NCBI RefSeq assembly: GCF_010093235.1
Contig: NZ_PDWP01000015.1
Location: 35,234-99,233, forward strand
Direction: 5' to 3'
Source: Pseudoxanthomonas suwonensis
Lineage (GTDB): Bacteria > Pseudomonadota > Gammaproteobacteria > Xanthomonadales > Xanthomonadaceae
DNA length: 64,000 nucleotides
This document shows positions 1 to 9,190 of the stretch, piece after piece. The position numbers and the translations under genes are program-made. The notes below the pieces were generated by a model. That model was not told the origin of the DNA and did no database searches. It saw nothing but the letters and a program-made list of their open reading frames with translations. Position 1 is the first letter of the stretch, and every line of letters begins with the position of its first letter.

Positions 1-309
1 CAGCCAGATGGCGCTGGCGTTGTTGACCAGGATGTCGATGCCGCCGAAGGCGTCGACCGTGGCCGCCACCGCGGCGCGCACCTGGTCTTCCTCGCGGATG
101 TCGCACTTCAGCGCCAGGCCGCGGCCGCCGGCGGCGTCCACCGCCTCGGCCGCGGTATGGATGGTGCCCGGCAGCTTCGGGTTGGGCACCGCGGACTTGG
201 CGGCGATGGCGACGTTGGCGCCATCGCGTGCCGCGCGCAGGGCGATGGCCAGGCCGATGCCGCGCGAGGCACCGGTGATGAACAGGGTCTTGCCGGCTAG
301 GCTGGTCAT
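1..309 (-). CDS. SDR-family oxidoreductase (HSDL2-like), N-terminal part
   Basis: This is the first ~103 residues of a short-chain dehydrogenase/reductase; the rest lies beyond the left edge. The cofactor-binding TGASRGIG motif sits near residues 12-19 and NNAS near residue 98, both diagnostic of a Rossmann-fold NAD(P) SDR. The segment between (AKSAVPNPKLPGTIHTAA) resembles the HSDL2/SCP2-associated SDR subgroup, which acts on lipid or acyl-type substrates. The ATG at 307-309 begins MTSLAGK. The catalytic Tyr-x-x-x-Lys region is not in the window, so activity and exact substrate cannot be judged. Confidence 0.85.
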   Translation of the reverse strand, partial: MTSLAGKTLFITGASRGIGLAIALRAARDGANVAIAAKSAVPNPKLPGTIHTAAEAVDAAGGRGLALKCDIREEDQVRAAVAATVDAFGGIDILVNNASAIWL

Positions 310-379
310 GCGCGTCTCCGGATGGTGCAGGAACGGCATTGTCGCCCGGGCGTGGCCGCGCGTGGGCGGACGCGCGGCC

Positions 380-2416
380 TTACCGCGCCCGGTCCTCCGT
401 CTCCTCCGCGCCGCCGCCGGCACCGGAGGTGCGCAGCCTCAGCGTGGGCACGCCCGAGACCGGATGCGGCTCGATCCGGTGCGGCAGGTCGGCCACCGCC
501 TCGCGCACCTGCTCCAGCGCGGGATCGGCGTCCGCACGCGGCCGCCAGGTGGCCAGCGCGTCGAATACCGCGGGGCTGAAGTGCAGGGTCTGGGCGGTGC
601 CGATCCACAGCGGTTCGTGTCCCGGGCGCAGCTGCACCGGCGCCGGCCACAGGCGCAGCGCCAGGCGGCGGTCGGGATCCTCGCCCTCGCGCACCATCAG
701 CAGGGTCTCGGTACGCGCGTCCAGCGTGGCCGGCAGCACCGGGACCCCGGCCGGCCATGCATCCTCGTCGAACATGTTCAGCGCCTGCGCCCAGCGCGCC
801 TGCGGCTGCACCCGCCAGCCCTGGGCTTCCAGCCGCTCGCGCAGCGGCGCCAGCGGACCGGCCACCTGCACGTCCAGCGGCCAGCGCTGGGCGTCGTCCA
901 GCTCGTTGCGGCGGGCCGCCTGGTTGCCCCAGTCGTGCTCCCACCAGGCCTGCATGTCCTGGACCACGATCGCCGGGCCCGGCGGCTCGAACTTGGCCAG
1001 CTTGGCCTCGATGTTGCGCGGCGCGTACCACAGCGCGGCCACGGCGAAGGTCCCGTAGAACACGCCGGCCACCGGCTTGACCCAGAACGAGCGGTTGAAG
1101 CGGCGGCGGTAGGCGATGCCCAGCACCAGCAGCCAGACGATGCCCAGCAGCATCCCGCCGACCACGTCGCTGAGCCAGTGCGCGCCCAGATACAGGCGGG
1201 CGAAGCTGATGATCGCCACCACCAGGCCGGAGACCATGTACGGCCACACCCGGTCGCGGCCCGGCAGCTCGCGCGCGATCAGCACGGCGAAGAAGCCGAA
1301 GGCGATGGTGGACATGGTCACGGCGATGGAGGGGAAGCCGAAGCCGCTGGCGGCGGAGGGCGGACGCACGACATCCATGGTCGCGCCCAGCAGCCAGGTC
1401 AGGGCCAGGCCGAAGGCCAGCGCCGCCAGCCAGTGTCCGGCCGCCATCCAGCGCCGGCGCCAGGCGAAATAGCCCAGGACCAGGGCGCAGGCCGGGGCCA
1501 GCACAGGCCAGTCGCCGAGGGAGGCCAGCGCCGCCAGCGGGTAGTCGGCCAGCGGGTTGCGCAGGCCGAGCATGAGCTCGTGCACGGCCAGGTCCACGCC
1601 CAGCGGCTCGCCGTGTCCCAGCACCACCAGCAGCAGGGCGAACCACAGCCAGCCGATCGCCAGCAGCAGCACCGCCAGCAGGGCCAGCGGCACCGATTCG
1701 CGGCGCGCCGGATCGAACACCGCCGCCGAATGGCGCCCCAGCACCGGATGCCGGTGCGACCACGCCAGCACCCGCGCCAGCAGCGCGTCGGCGTGGTCGG
1801 CGAACCAGCGGTAGGTATAGAGCACCAGCGCCCAGGCCAGGCCCAGCCCCACCAGCAGCAGGCCCAGCACCACCACCAGGTGGCCGGCCACCGCCGCCAC
1901 CGCCTCGTAGGCCTGGCCCAGCACCCAGCCGGGCAGCAGGAACAGCACGCCCCAGGACAGGCAGGCCGCGCCACTGGCAATGAGGTAACGGCGGACCGGC
2001 ATCCGCGCCATGCCGGCGATGGCCGGGACGAAGGGACGGATCGCGCCGACGTAGCGCGCCACCAGGATGGCGCTGACCGCGTTGCGCCGGAACAGGGTTT
2101 CGCCCCGCTCCAGCAGCTGCGGGTAACGGCTGAACGGCCAGACGCCGCGCAGGCGCTCGCCCCAGCGCAGGCCGACCCAGTAGCTGATCGCGTCGCCGGC
2201 CATGGCGCCCAGGGCCGCGCTGGCCACCGCGTACGGGCCGGAGATCTCGCCCATGCCGATCAGCACGCCCACCGCGAACAGCAGGGGCAGCGCCGGGACC
2301 ACGGCCCCGAGGACGATCAGGGCATCGCAGAAGGCGATCGCGAAGATCACCGCGCCGGCCAGGAGCGGGTGTTCCCCGATCCAGGCCAGCATGGCTTCCA
2401 TCCATGAGGAATTCAT
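380..2416 (-). CDS. DedA - PAP2 - LssY-C fusion membrane protein
   Basis: A 678-residue integral membrane protein with three parts. Residues ~10-190 are a DedA/SNARE-associated domain (GD-ISYWVG and the R-x3-GAIRPFVPAIAG motif), a family linked to lipid flipping and envelope homeostasis. A PAP2-like phosphatase domain follows, then a soluble C-terminal LssY-type domain. The third PAP2 motif is present (SFARLYLGAHWLSD). The first lacks its lysine, and the PSGH motif reads PSIAV, so the usual catalytic histidine there is missing. Lipid phosphatase activity is therefore doubtful. The ATG at 2416 starts MNSSWMEAM; an upstream extension to 2509 adds a non-conserved leader and was not used. Confidence 0.85.
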   Translation of the reverse strand: MNSSWMEAMLAWIGEHPLLAGAVIFAIAFCDALIVLGAVVPALPLLFAVGVLIGMGEISGPYAVASAALGAMAGDAISYWVGLRWGERLRGVWPFSRYPQLLERGETLFRRNAVSAILVARYVGAIRPFVPAIAGMARMPVRRYLIASGAACLSWGVLFLLPGWVLGQAYEAVAAVAGHLVVVLGLLLVGLGLAWALVLYTYRWFADHADALLARVLAWSHRHPVLGRHSAAVFDPARRESVPLALLAVLLLAIGWLWFALLLVVLGHGEPLGVDLAVHELMLGLRNPLADYPLAALASLGDWPVLAPACALVLGYFAWRRRWMAAGHWLAALAFGLALTWLLGATMDVVRPPSAASGFGFPSIAVTMSTIAFGFFAVLIARELPGRDRVWPYMVSGLVVAIISFARLYLGAHWLSDVVGGMLLGIVWLLVLGIAYRRRFNRSFWVKPVAGVFYGTFAVAALWYAPRNIEAKLAKFEPPGPAIVVQDMQAWWEHDWGNQAARRNELDDAQRWPLDVQVAGPLAPLRERLEAQGWRVQPQARWAQALNMFDEDAWPAGVPVLPATLDARTETLLMVREGEDPDRRLALRLWPAPVQLRPGHEPLWIGTAQTLHFSPAVFDALATWRPRADADPALEQVREAVADLPHRIEPHPVSGVPTLRLRTSGAGGGAEETEDRAR

Positions 2417-2557
2417 CGCGGAATTATAGGCGCCGCATCCCAACGGGCGCTGTAGGGCAACGCCGGACAGGCCTGCCCGGCAGGGGCCGCCATGCGCTGC
2501 GGGCAACACCGCCCGACGCGACGTGGTGGCGTGGGCCGGGGCGCGCCCGGCGCCGGA

Positions 2558-3949
2558 TCAGCCGGCATCGCCCTCCGCGGCGGCGCCACCCGATTCCGGA
2601 GCCGTCTCGACCTCCGCGGGCAGCTCCCCGTCCGTCGCGGGCGGGGCGGCGGCGGGACCCTCCGCCCGCGACACCCGCCAGACGATGTTGGCCAGGTCGT
2701 CGGCGATCACCAGCGCACCGCGCGGATCCACGGTCACGCCCACCGGGCGGCCGCGGGTGGTGCCGTCGTCGTCGCGGAAGCCGGTGGCGAAATCGACCGG
2801 ATCGCCGGCCGGGCGGCCATTGCGGAACGGCACGAACACCACCTTGTAGCCCACCGGTTCGGAGCGGTTCCAGCTGCCATGCATGCCGACGAAGGCGCCC
2901 TCGGCGTATTCCGGTCCCATCACCGGGCTGGAGAAGTCCAGGCCCAGGGCGGCCACGTGCGCGCCCAGGGCATAGTCCGGGGTGATCGTGGCGGCGACCT
3001 TCTCCGGGTTCTCCGGCTTGACCCGGGTGTCGACGTTCTGGCCCCAGTAGGCCCAGGGCCAGCCGTAGAAGCCGCCCTCGCGCACCGAGGTCAGGTAGTC
3101 GGGGACCAGGTCCGGGCCGATCTCGTCGCGCTCGTTGACCACCGCCCACAGCTGGCCGCTGCCGGGCTGGATCGCCAGCGCCGTAGGGTTGCGCAGGCCG
3201 CCGGCGTATTCGCGGTGCATGCCGGTCGCGGTGTCGATCTCCCAGACCACCGCGCGGTCCTGCTCGGCCATCATCCCGCGCTCGGTGATGTTGCTGTTGG
3301 AGCCGATGCCCACGTACAGGAAGCGGCCGTCGGCGCTGGCGGTCATCGCCTTGGTCCAGTGGTGGTTGATCTCCGAAGGCAGCTTCGTGAGCACCTGCGG
3401 CTTGCCGGCGCGGGCCTGGGTCATGCCCGGCTGGTAGTCGAAGCGCACCACCGCGTCCTGGTTGGCCACGTAGAGGTTGTTGCCGACCAGGGCCAGGCCG
3501 TAGGGCGCGTCGAGGTCCTCGGCGAACACGGTCTGCAGTTCGTACTCGCCGTCGCCATCGGCGTCGCGCAGCAGGGTCAGGCGGTTGCCGCCGGGAACCT
3601 GGGTGGTGCCGGCGGCCTTGATCGGCCCGGCGATCACGTCCTTGGGCTTGAGCGGCGGCGCGTTGCCGCCCCGGCCCTCGGCCACCAGGATGTCGCCGTT
3701 GGGCAGCACCAGGGTCTGGCGCGGGATGCGCAGGTCGCGCGCGATGGCGCGCACCTCGAAGCCCTCCGGCACGACCGGCACCCGGTCGCCCCATTCGGAG
3801 GGATCGGCGATCTTCATCTCCGGCAGCAGGCCGCGCCTGGGTTCCGGAAGCCCGGGGTTGGCGCCGTACTGCACCGGTCCGGGTTGGGGATTGCAGGCGG
3901 CCAGCACGACGGTGGCGCTGGCGGCGGCAAGCAGCTTGAGGCGGTTCAT
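2558..3949 (-). CDS. PQQ-type glucose/sorbosone dehydrogenase lipoprotein
   Basis: A 463-residue secreted lipoprotein (lipobox LAAC near residue 19) of the glucose/sorbosone dehydrogenase beta-propeller family, expected to oxidise sugars in the periplasm with PQQ or a related electron path. Visible propeller features include NGDILVAEGRGG, DLDAPYGLAL, the NHHWTKAM histidine region, GLRNPTALAIQP, GGFYGWPWAYWG and HGSWNRS, all typical of the sorbosone subgroup. The C-terminal ~40 residues are an Ala/Pro/Glu-rich tail. The start at 3949 has a good GGGAGG site upstream. It overlaps the DUF2231 gene by 4 nt (ATGA), so the two are probably translationally coupled. Confidence 0.9.
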   Translation of the reverse strand: MNRLKLLAAASATVVLAACNPQPGPVQYGANPGLPEPRRGLLPEMKIADPSEWGDRVPVVPEGFEVRAIARDLRIPRQTLVLPNGDILVAEGRGGNAPPLKPKDVIAGPIKAAGTTQVPGGNRLTLLRDADGDGEYELQTVFAEDLDAPYGLALVGNNLYVANQDAVVRFDYQPGMTQARAGKPQVLTKLPSEINHHWTKAMTASADGRFLYVGIGSNSNITERGMMAEQDRAVVWEIDTATGMHREYAGGLRNPTALAIQPGSGQLWAVVNERDEIGPDLVPDYLTSVREGGFYGWPWAYWGQNVDTRVKPENPEKVAATITPDYALGAHVAALGLDFSSPVMGPEYAEGAFVGMHGSWNRSEPVGYKVVFVPFRNGRPAGDPVDFATGFRDDDGTTRGRPVGVTVDPRGALVIADDLANIVWRVSRAEGPAAAPPATDGELPAEVETAPESGGAAAEGDAG

Positions 3950-4371
3950 CGCACACCTCCCGTGCGCAGCGGCCAGGCCGCGAAGAAGGTCGCCACCAGG
4001 GCGGTCGCGAAGACCAGCACCGAAAGCACCAGGCCCATCGGCATGCTGGCCCAGGCGTCGCGCGCATGGACCAGGGCGTTGAGGAAGGCCAGGATCCACG
4101 CCACCAGCCAGAGCGCGCAGTGCAGCACGGTGCCGCGGGTGCGGCGCGAAGGCGCCAGGCCGAACAGCGAGCACACCAGGGCGATGGCGGCCAGCACCAG
4201 GCCGCCGGCGTTGAGCCAGGCGGCGAAGTTGATCCACTGGATCTCGTAGGTGCGCGCGTAGGCGATGTCGGACAGCAGCGTGCCGAGGATCAGCGAGAGC
4301 GCGCCGCCGACAAGCAGCGCGTGGACGGGATGGAAGGCGGGTGCATACCGGCGTTCGACGGTTGCGACCAT
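3946..4371 (-). CDS. DUF2231-family membrane protein
   Basis: A 141-residue protein with four predicted membrane helices; the N-terminal FHPVHALLVGGAL and the LSDIAYARTYEIQWINFAAW stretch match DUF2231 membrane proteins. The function of the family is not established. It is the first gene of a two-gene unit with the sorbosone-type dehydrogenase (ATGA overlap at 3946-3949), which suggests it serves as a membrane partner or electron carrier for that enzyme; this is inference from context. The ATG at 4371 gives MVATVERRYAP; an upstream start at 4437 would add a basic, non-conserved leader. Confidence 0.8.
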   Translation of the reverse strand: MVATVERRYAPAFHPVHALLVGGALSLILGTLLSDIAYARTYEIQWINFAAWLNAGGLVLAAIALVCSLFGLAPSRRTRGTVLHCALWLVAWILAFLNALVHARDAWASMPMGLVLSVLVFATALVATFFAAWPLRTGGVR

Positions 4372-4491
4372 GGCGGGTCCTCCGGGGGTACGCCGCGGGC
4401 GGCGGATGGGCGGTGCGGCCTGTCGGCCGTGGCCCATGGTCGCCGTGCAGGCCTCACGGCCGTGTGTAAGCGCGTCCCCGGCGCCCCTGCC

Positions 4492-5085
4492 CTACTCGTC
4501 CATCCACAGCAGCAGCTGCTGCAGGCGCTGGTGCGGATCGTCCTGCTGCAGCAGGGCCAGGCGCTGCTCCTCGCTGATCGGCAGGATCTCGGCCAGGCGC
4601 CAGCCGACCCAGTCGGCGTCCTCGAGCAGGCGCAGGTTGGCCACGTCGTGCATCCCGCCGACCTTCTGCAGCAGCTCGCCCAGCAGGGTGCCGAGCACCG
4701 CGTGTTCCGGCAGCAGGCGCGGTCCGCTGCCCGGTTCGTGCGCGGCATCGCACCAGCGCACGTGGCCGACCAGCAGGCCGTTGTCGCGGGCGCTGGTGCG
4801 GCTGATGCGGAAGCGTCGCGCGCCGCGCACCGACAGGGTCAGCAGCCCTCCGGGCTCGCTGCCGAAGTCCTCGATCACCGCCTCGACCCCGAACGCCGCC
4901 GGCGTGGCCGGGGCGCCGCTCTCCTCGCCTTCAAGGATCAGGCACACGCCGAAACTGCGCCCGGTGCGCCCGCATTCGCCGACCAGGTCCAGGTAGCGGC
5001 GCTCGAACACGCGCAGGCCCAGGGGTGCGCCGGGCAGCAGCACGGTATGCAGGGGGAACAGCGGCAGGGTTTCGGTGCTGGGCAC
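4492..5085 (-). CDS. Lon substrate-binding (LON-N) domain protein
   Basis: A 197-residue stand-alone relative of the Lon protease N-terminal domain. It starts LPLFPLHTVLLPGAPLGLRVFE, the family hallmark, with VFERRYLDLV and the later GG-LLTLSVRGARRFRI strand. There is no AAA ATPase or protease domain. Such proteins are widespread in proteobacteria and their role is unknown; substrate recruitment or peptide binding is guessed. It lies 68 nt downstream of mpl on the same strand and may share its transcript. Confidence 0.85.
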   Translation of the reverse strand: MPSTETLPLFPLHTVLLPGAPLGLRVFERRYLDLVGECGRTGRSFGVCLILEGEESGAPATPAAFGVEAVIEDFGSEPGGLLTLSVRGARRFRISRTSARDNGLLVGHVRWCDAAHEPGSGPRLLPEHAVLGTLLGELLQKVGGMHDVANLRLLEDADWVGWRLAEILPISEEQRLALLQQDDPHQRLQQLLLWMDE

Positions 5086-5153
5086 GGCGCTGGTGGATTC
5101 GGCTCGCGGGCAGGGTAACGCCGCCCGTTCAAGGCGGCGTCACGGCGACGTGC

Positions 5154-6554
5154 TCAGCCCTGCTCCAGCATCGCCACGAAGCGGCGCGGCGCCGCATCGA
5201 AACCGCCGTTGGACATGAACACTACATGGTCGCCGGGTCGCACGGTTTCGCGCAGGCACGCCAGCAGCGCGTCGGTGTCCGGCGCCGCCTGCGCCTGGCC
5301 GCGCACCGCGGCGATCACCCGGCCCGCGTCCCAGGCCAGTTCCGGGCGGTGCAGGAACACGACCACGTCGGCGATGTCCAGCGACGGCGCCAGCGCCTGC
5401 GCGTGCGCACCCAGGCGCATGGAATTGCTGCGCGGTTCCATCGCCACCACGATGCGCGCATCGCCGACCTTCGCGCGCAGGCCTTCGAGGGTGGTGCGGA
5501 TGGCGGTGGGATGGTGGGCGAAGTCGTCGTAGACAGTGACGCCGGCCGGCTCGCCCAGCACTTCCATGCGGCGCTTTACGCTGTGGAAGCCGGCCAGCGC
5601 CGGCGCCACGTCGGCCGGGGACACGCCCACCGCATGCGCCGCGGCCAGCGCCGCCAGCGCGTTCATCACGTTGTGCCGGCCCAGCAGCGGCCAGCGCACG
5701 GTCGCCACCTCGCGACCGTCCTGCAGCACCGCGAACGCGCTGCCGTCGGCGGCCAGCAGGCGCGCGCTCCAGTCGAAGCCGGCGCCGCCGCCCGCACGCG
5801 CGACCGCCACTTCCGCACCTTCCAGGCCGAAGGTCTCCACCGGGGTCCAGCAGCCCATCTCCAGCACCTGTGCCAGGTGCGCGTCCCCGCCATTGACGAC
5901 GAGGCGGCCGGCGCGCGGCACGGTGCGCACCAGGTGGTGGAACTGGCGCTGGATCGCGGCCAGGTCCGGGAAGATGTCGGCGTGGTCGTACTCGAGGTTG
6001 TTGAGGATCGCCACCGTCGGGCGGTAGTGCACGAACTTGCTGCGCTTGTCGAAGAAGGCGGTGTCGTACTCGTCGGCCTCGACCACGAACTCGCGGCCGC
6101 TGCCCATCCTCGCCGAGGTGCCGAAGTCCTCGGCCACGCCGCCGACCAGGAAGCCCGGGTCGCGCCCGGCGGCCTGCAGCAGGAAGGCCAGCAGGCTGCT
6201 GGTGGTGGTCTTGCCGTGGGTGCCGGCCACCGCCAGGGTGGTGCGTTCGGGCAGCACGTGCTCGGCCAGCCACTGCGCGCCGGAGGTGTAGCGGCGGCCG
6301 TCGTCCAGCACCTGCTCCACCGCCGGGTTGCCGCGCGACAGCGCGTTGCCGATCACCACCTCCTGTGCGTCGGCCGAGATGTTGGCCGGGTCGTAGCCTT
6401 GGCGAAGGGTGATGCCCAGCTTCTCCAGCTGGGTGGACATCGGCGGGTACACCGCCTGGTCGCTGCCTTCGACGCAGTAGCCCAGTTCGCGCGCCAGCGC
6501 CGCCACGCCGCCCATGAAGGTGCCGGCGATCCCGAGGATGTGGATGGTGGTCAT
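5154..6554 (-). CDS. mpl: Mpl, UDP-MurNAc : L-Ala-gamma-D-Glu-meso-Dap ligase
   Basis: A 466-residue cytoplasmic Mur-ligase-family enzyme that recycles peptidoglycan by joining the released murein tripeptide to UDP-N-acetylmuramate using ATP. The N-terminal HILGIAGTFMGGVAALA binds the UDP-sugar; the ATP loop GTHGKTT is at residues 111-117; VVEADEYD and NNLEYDHADIF are the central Mur-ligase motifs; DDFAHHPTAI marks the C-terminal domain. The length is that of Mpl, and the wording of the motifs favours Mpl over MurC. The ATG at 6554 gives MTTIHILGIAG; a longer upstream frame is not conserved. Confidence 0.95.
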   Translation of the reverse strand: MTTIHILGIAGTFMGGVAALARELGYCVEGSDQAVYPPMSTQLEKLGITLRQGYDPANISADAQEVVIGNALSRGNPAVEQVLDDGRRYTSGAQWLAEHVLPERTTLAVAGTHGKTTTSSLLAFLLQAAGRDPGFLVGGVAEDFGTSARMGSGREFVVEADEYDTAFFDKRSKFVHYRPTVAILNNLEYDHADIFPDLAAIQRQFHHLVRTVPRAGRLVVNGGDAHLAQVLEMGCWTPVETFGLEGAEVAVARAGGGAGFDWSARLLAADGSAFAVLQDGREVATVRWPLLGRHNVMNALAALAAAHAVGVSPADVAPALAGFHSVKRRMEVLGEPAGVTVYDDFAHHPTAIRTTLEGLRAKVGDARIVVAMEPRSNSMRLGAHAQALAPSLDIADVVVFLHRPELAWDAGRVIAAVRGQAQAAPDTDALLACLRETVRPGDHVVFMSNGGFDAAPRRFVAMLEQG

Positions 6555-6603
6555 GCCGTGATTGTCGCCCACCGGCGCCGGCTTTTGGTGCGCCGTGGGG
6601 TTT

Positions 6604-7515
6604 TCAGCGCGCCAGGCGGCCGCGCGAACGCCACAGGCCCTCGCCCGCGTACAGCGCCAGGCCCAGCCAGATCGCACCGAAGCCGACCGCGCGGCCTGCG
6701 CCGAACGGCTCGTGGAAGAACCACACGCCGAGCAGCAGCTGCAGGGTCGGGGCGATGTACTGCAGCAGCCCGACCATGCTCAGCGGGATGCGGCGCACGC
6801 CGTACGCGAAGCCGATCAGCGGCACCGCGGTGACCACGCCGCCGAACACCAGCAGCAGGTCCGTGCCCCAGCCCCAGCCGCTGGCGAAGCTGCCGCCATG
6901 GCCGGCCTCGGCCCACAGCACGTAGGCCAGCGAGGGCAGGAACAGGTACAGGCTTTCCAGGCCCAGGCCCGCCACCGGATCGACCGCCACCAGCTTGCGC
7001 ACCAGCCCGTACAGCCCGAACGAGGCGGCCAGGCCCAGCGCGATCCACGGCGGCGAGCCGGCCTGCACGGTCAGCCAGGCCACGCCCAGCGCGGCGCAGC
7101 CCACCGCGATCCACTGCATCCTGCGCAGGCGCTCGTGCAGCACGAGTACGCCCAGGACCACGTTGACCAGCGGGTTGATGAAGTAGCCCAGGCTGGTCTC
7201 GACCACGTGCCCGGCGTTGACCGCCCAGATGTACAGGCCCCAGTTGAACGCGATCAGCACCGCGCTCAGGGCCAGCGCCGGCAGCGCGCGCGGCTGCGCG
7301 GCGAGCTTGCGCAGCCAGCCGAATCCGTTGCTGAGCAGCAGCCAGGCCACCACCAGCAGCGCGCTCCAGACCACCCGGTGGGCCATGATCTGCATGGCCG
7401 GGACGTGCTTCAGCAGGTGCCAGTACACCGGCACCACGCCCCACAGGACGAAGGTGCCGGCGGTGACCGCCAGGCCGCGGCGGTCGATCGCGGTGGACGC
7501 GGGCGTGGCGCTCAT
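6604..7515 (-). CDS. rarD: EamA-family transporter RarD
   Basis: A 303-residue inner-membrane protein with about ten hydrophobic helices in two EamA halves. The N-terminal AVTAGTFVLWGVVPVYWHLLKHVPA, then AHRVVWS and NWGLYIWAVNAGHVVETSLGYFINPL, are characteristic of RarD (once called a chloramphenicol-sensitivity protein), whose substrate is unknown. It overlaps the upstream EamA transporter by 4 nt (7512-7515, ATGA), so the two are coupled, although they belong to different EamA subfamilies. Confidence 0.92.
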   Translation of the reverse strand: MSATPASTAIDRRGLAVTAGTFVLWGVVPVYWHLLKHVPAMQIMAHRVVWSALLVVAWLLLSNGFGWLRKLAAQPRALPALALSAVLIAFNWGLYIWAVNAGHVVETSLGYFINPLVNVVLGVLVLHERLRRMQWIAVGCAALGVAWLTVQAGSPPWIALGLAASFGLYGLVRKLVAVDPVAGLGLESLYLFLPSLAYVLWAEAGHGGSFASGWGWGTDLLLVFGGVVTAVPLIGFAYGVRRIPLSMVGLLQYIAPTLQLLLGVWFFHEPFGAGRAVGFGAIWLGLALYAGEGLWRSRGRLAR

Positions 7516-8411
7516 CGACGCATCACCCGGGCCAGGGTGATGGTCACCACGCCGGCCAGGATCACCGCCATCGCACCGAGGTCGTGCGCGGTGAAGCGCT
7601 CGCCGGCCAGCCACGCGCCGAGGGCCACGGCGATGGCCGGGTTGACGTAGGCATAGCTGCTGACCAGCGCCGGGCGCACGTGGTGCAGCAGCCACACGTA
7701 GGTGCTGAAGGCCACGATCGAACCGAACACCGCCAGGTAGCCCAGGGCCAGCGTGCCCTGCAGGGTGGGCGCGACGGGCAGGCTCTCGCCGCGCAGCAGG
7801 CCCACGGCCACGATCATCACGCCGCCGCACAGCATCTGCCCGGCGGCGGCCATGAACGGCGGCGGCAGGTCGCGTCCGCGCGACCACACCGAGCCGAAGG
7901 CCCAGCCGATCGGCGCCACCAGCAACAGGACCAGGCCCACCGGGCTGGCGGTCAGGCTGCTGCCGGCGTTGAGCCAGAGGACACCGGCGAAACCGATGGC
8001 GATGCCGAGCCATTCGATCCGGGTTGGACGCTGGCCGTACACGACTCCGAACACGCCCATCCACAACGGCACCGAGGCCACGGCGACCGCGGCCAGGCCG
8101 GAGGAGACGCTCTGCTCGGACAGCACCACGCAGCCGTTGCCCAGCAGCAGCAGGGTCAGGCCCATCACCGCCAGGTTCTTCCACTGCGCACGGGTCGGCG
8201 CCGGCACGCCGCGCCAGCGCAGGAATGCGTACATCGCCGCGCCGGCGACGATGAAGCGGGCCCCGGACACGGCCAGCAGCGGCGGCCAGCCACCCTCCAG
8301 GGCGAAGCGGATGCCGAGATAGGTCGAGCCCCAGACCACGTAGACGATGGCAAGGGCGGATACGACGGCCAGCCCGGCAACGCGTGCCTGGACCTGGGCG
8401 GGGGGACTCAT
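7512..8411 (-). CDS. EamA-family (YedA-like) drug/metabolite exporter
   Basis: A 299-residue DMT-superfamily permease with ten predicted helices. The start region has VYVVWGSTYLGIRFALE, the typical first helix of YedA-type EamA exporters, followed by the NGCVVLSEQSVSSGLAAV and PIGWAFGSVWSR motifs of that group. Substrate is unknown; amino-acid or small-metabolite efflux is usual in the family. It is the upstream gene of the pair with rarD. The ATG at 8411 is preceded by a weak GGATCC-type site; no better start was found. Confidence 0.88.
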   Translation of the reverse strand: MSPPAQVQARVAGLAVVSALAIVYVVWGSTYLGIRFALEGGWPPLLAVSGARFIVAGAAMYAFLRWRGVPAPTRAQWKNLAVMGLTLLLLGNGCVVLSEQSVSSGLAAVAVASVPLWMGVFGVVYGQRPTRIEWLGIAIGFAGVLWLNAGSSLTASPVGLVLLLVAPIGWAFGSVWSRGRDLPPPFMAAAGQMLCGGVMIVAVGLLRGESLPVAPTLQGTLALGYLAVFGSIVAFSTYVWLLHHVRPALVSSYAYVNPAIAVALGAWLAGERFTAHDLGAMAVILAGVVTITLARVMRR

Positions 8412-8625
8412 GCGGGATCCGGGGAGGAAAAGCAGGCCGACGATTCTAGCTCCCGGGCAGGCCGCGGACAGCGGCCATTACGACCGATGGCGTGCCCACG
8501 CCTGCAAAAACAGCGTTCCGCCGACGGGTGGCTGAAGCGACCGCAACGGGGCGCGCCGCGTGCCTTGCCGCCCCCGGGAGCGGGGCGCATATTCGGGTGC
8601 AGGTGACACACACCGGAGCGGACCA

Positions 8626-9171
8626 TTGAAAGCCAGATCCATGATCCTGCTGCTGGCCCTTGCCGCCCTCCCGGCAACGGTGCCGGCGGCCAACGTGACC
8701 GATCCTGACGCGCCGCGGGCGCTGCCGGGCGATGGCCCGGTCAGCGTGTCCTGGGCGGATCCGTCCGGGTTCTCCGACCTGCGCCACAGCGGCAACCGCT
8801 GGGTCGCCGCCCAGGGCGACTGGGTGAGCGAGCTGGCCCGGCACCTGCAGAAGAGCGCCACCAAGCGCCTGCCCGAGGGCGCGCGCATGGAAGTGACCAT
8901 TACCGACATCCAGCGCGCCGGCCGCTACGAGCCTTGGCGGGGCCCGGACCGCGACCACATCCGCATCCTGCGCGACCCCTACCCGCCGCGCATGCAGCTG
9001 GAATTCCGCATCACCGGGGCCGATGGCCAGGTCCTGGCGGAGGGCCAGCGCAAGCTGCAGGACCTGTCGTACCTGCAGCGCGGCATGGTGATGGACCACG
9101 ACGCACTGCGCTACGAGAAGCGCATGATCGACGACTGGCTGCGCAAGGAACTGCCGGTCCCGGCGACCTGA
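8626..9171 (+). CDS. DUF3016-family secreted protein
   Basis: A ~181-residue exported protein. A hydrophobic signal peptide ends near PATVPAA. The mature part contains SVSWADPSGFSDLR, then ARMEVTITDIQRAGRYEPWRG and a C-terminal MIDDWLRKEL, matching DUF3016, a family of unknown function in xanthomonads and relatives. A TTG at 8626 gives MKARSMILLLALAAL with a basic n-region and a GGAG 8-9 nt upstream, so I prefer it; the alternative is the ATG at 8641, five codons later. It lies divergent from the YedA-like gene. Confidence 0.75.
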   Translation: MKARSMILLLALAALPATVPAANVTDPDAPRALPGDGPVSVSWADPSGFSDLRHSGNRWVAAQGDWVSELARHLQKSATKRLPEGARMEVTITDIQRAGRYEPWRGPDRDHIRILRDPYPPRMQLEFRITGADGQVLAEGQRKLQDLSYLQRGMVMDHDALRYEKRMIDDWLRKELPVPAT

Positions 9172-9190
9172 GGCCGCCGGGACGGCCCAC

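Noticed and set aside
8..2407. A 799-codon open frame on the plus strand opposite the DedA-PAP2 gene
   Set aside because: It is Arg/Gln/His-rich, has no recognisable domain, and lies antisense to a clear membrane protein; typical of GC-rich shadow frames.
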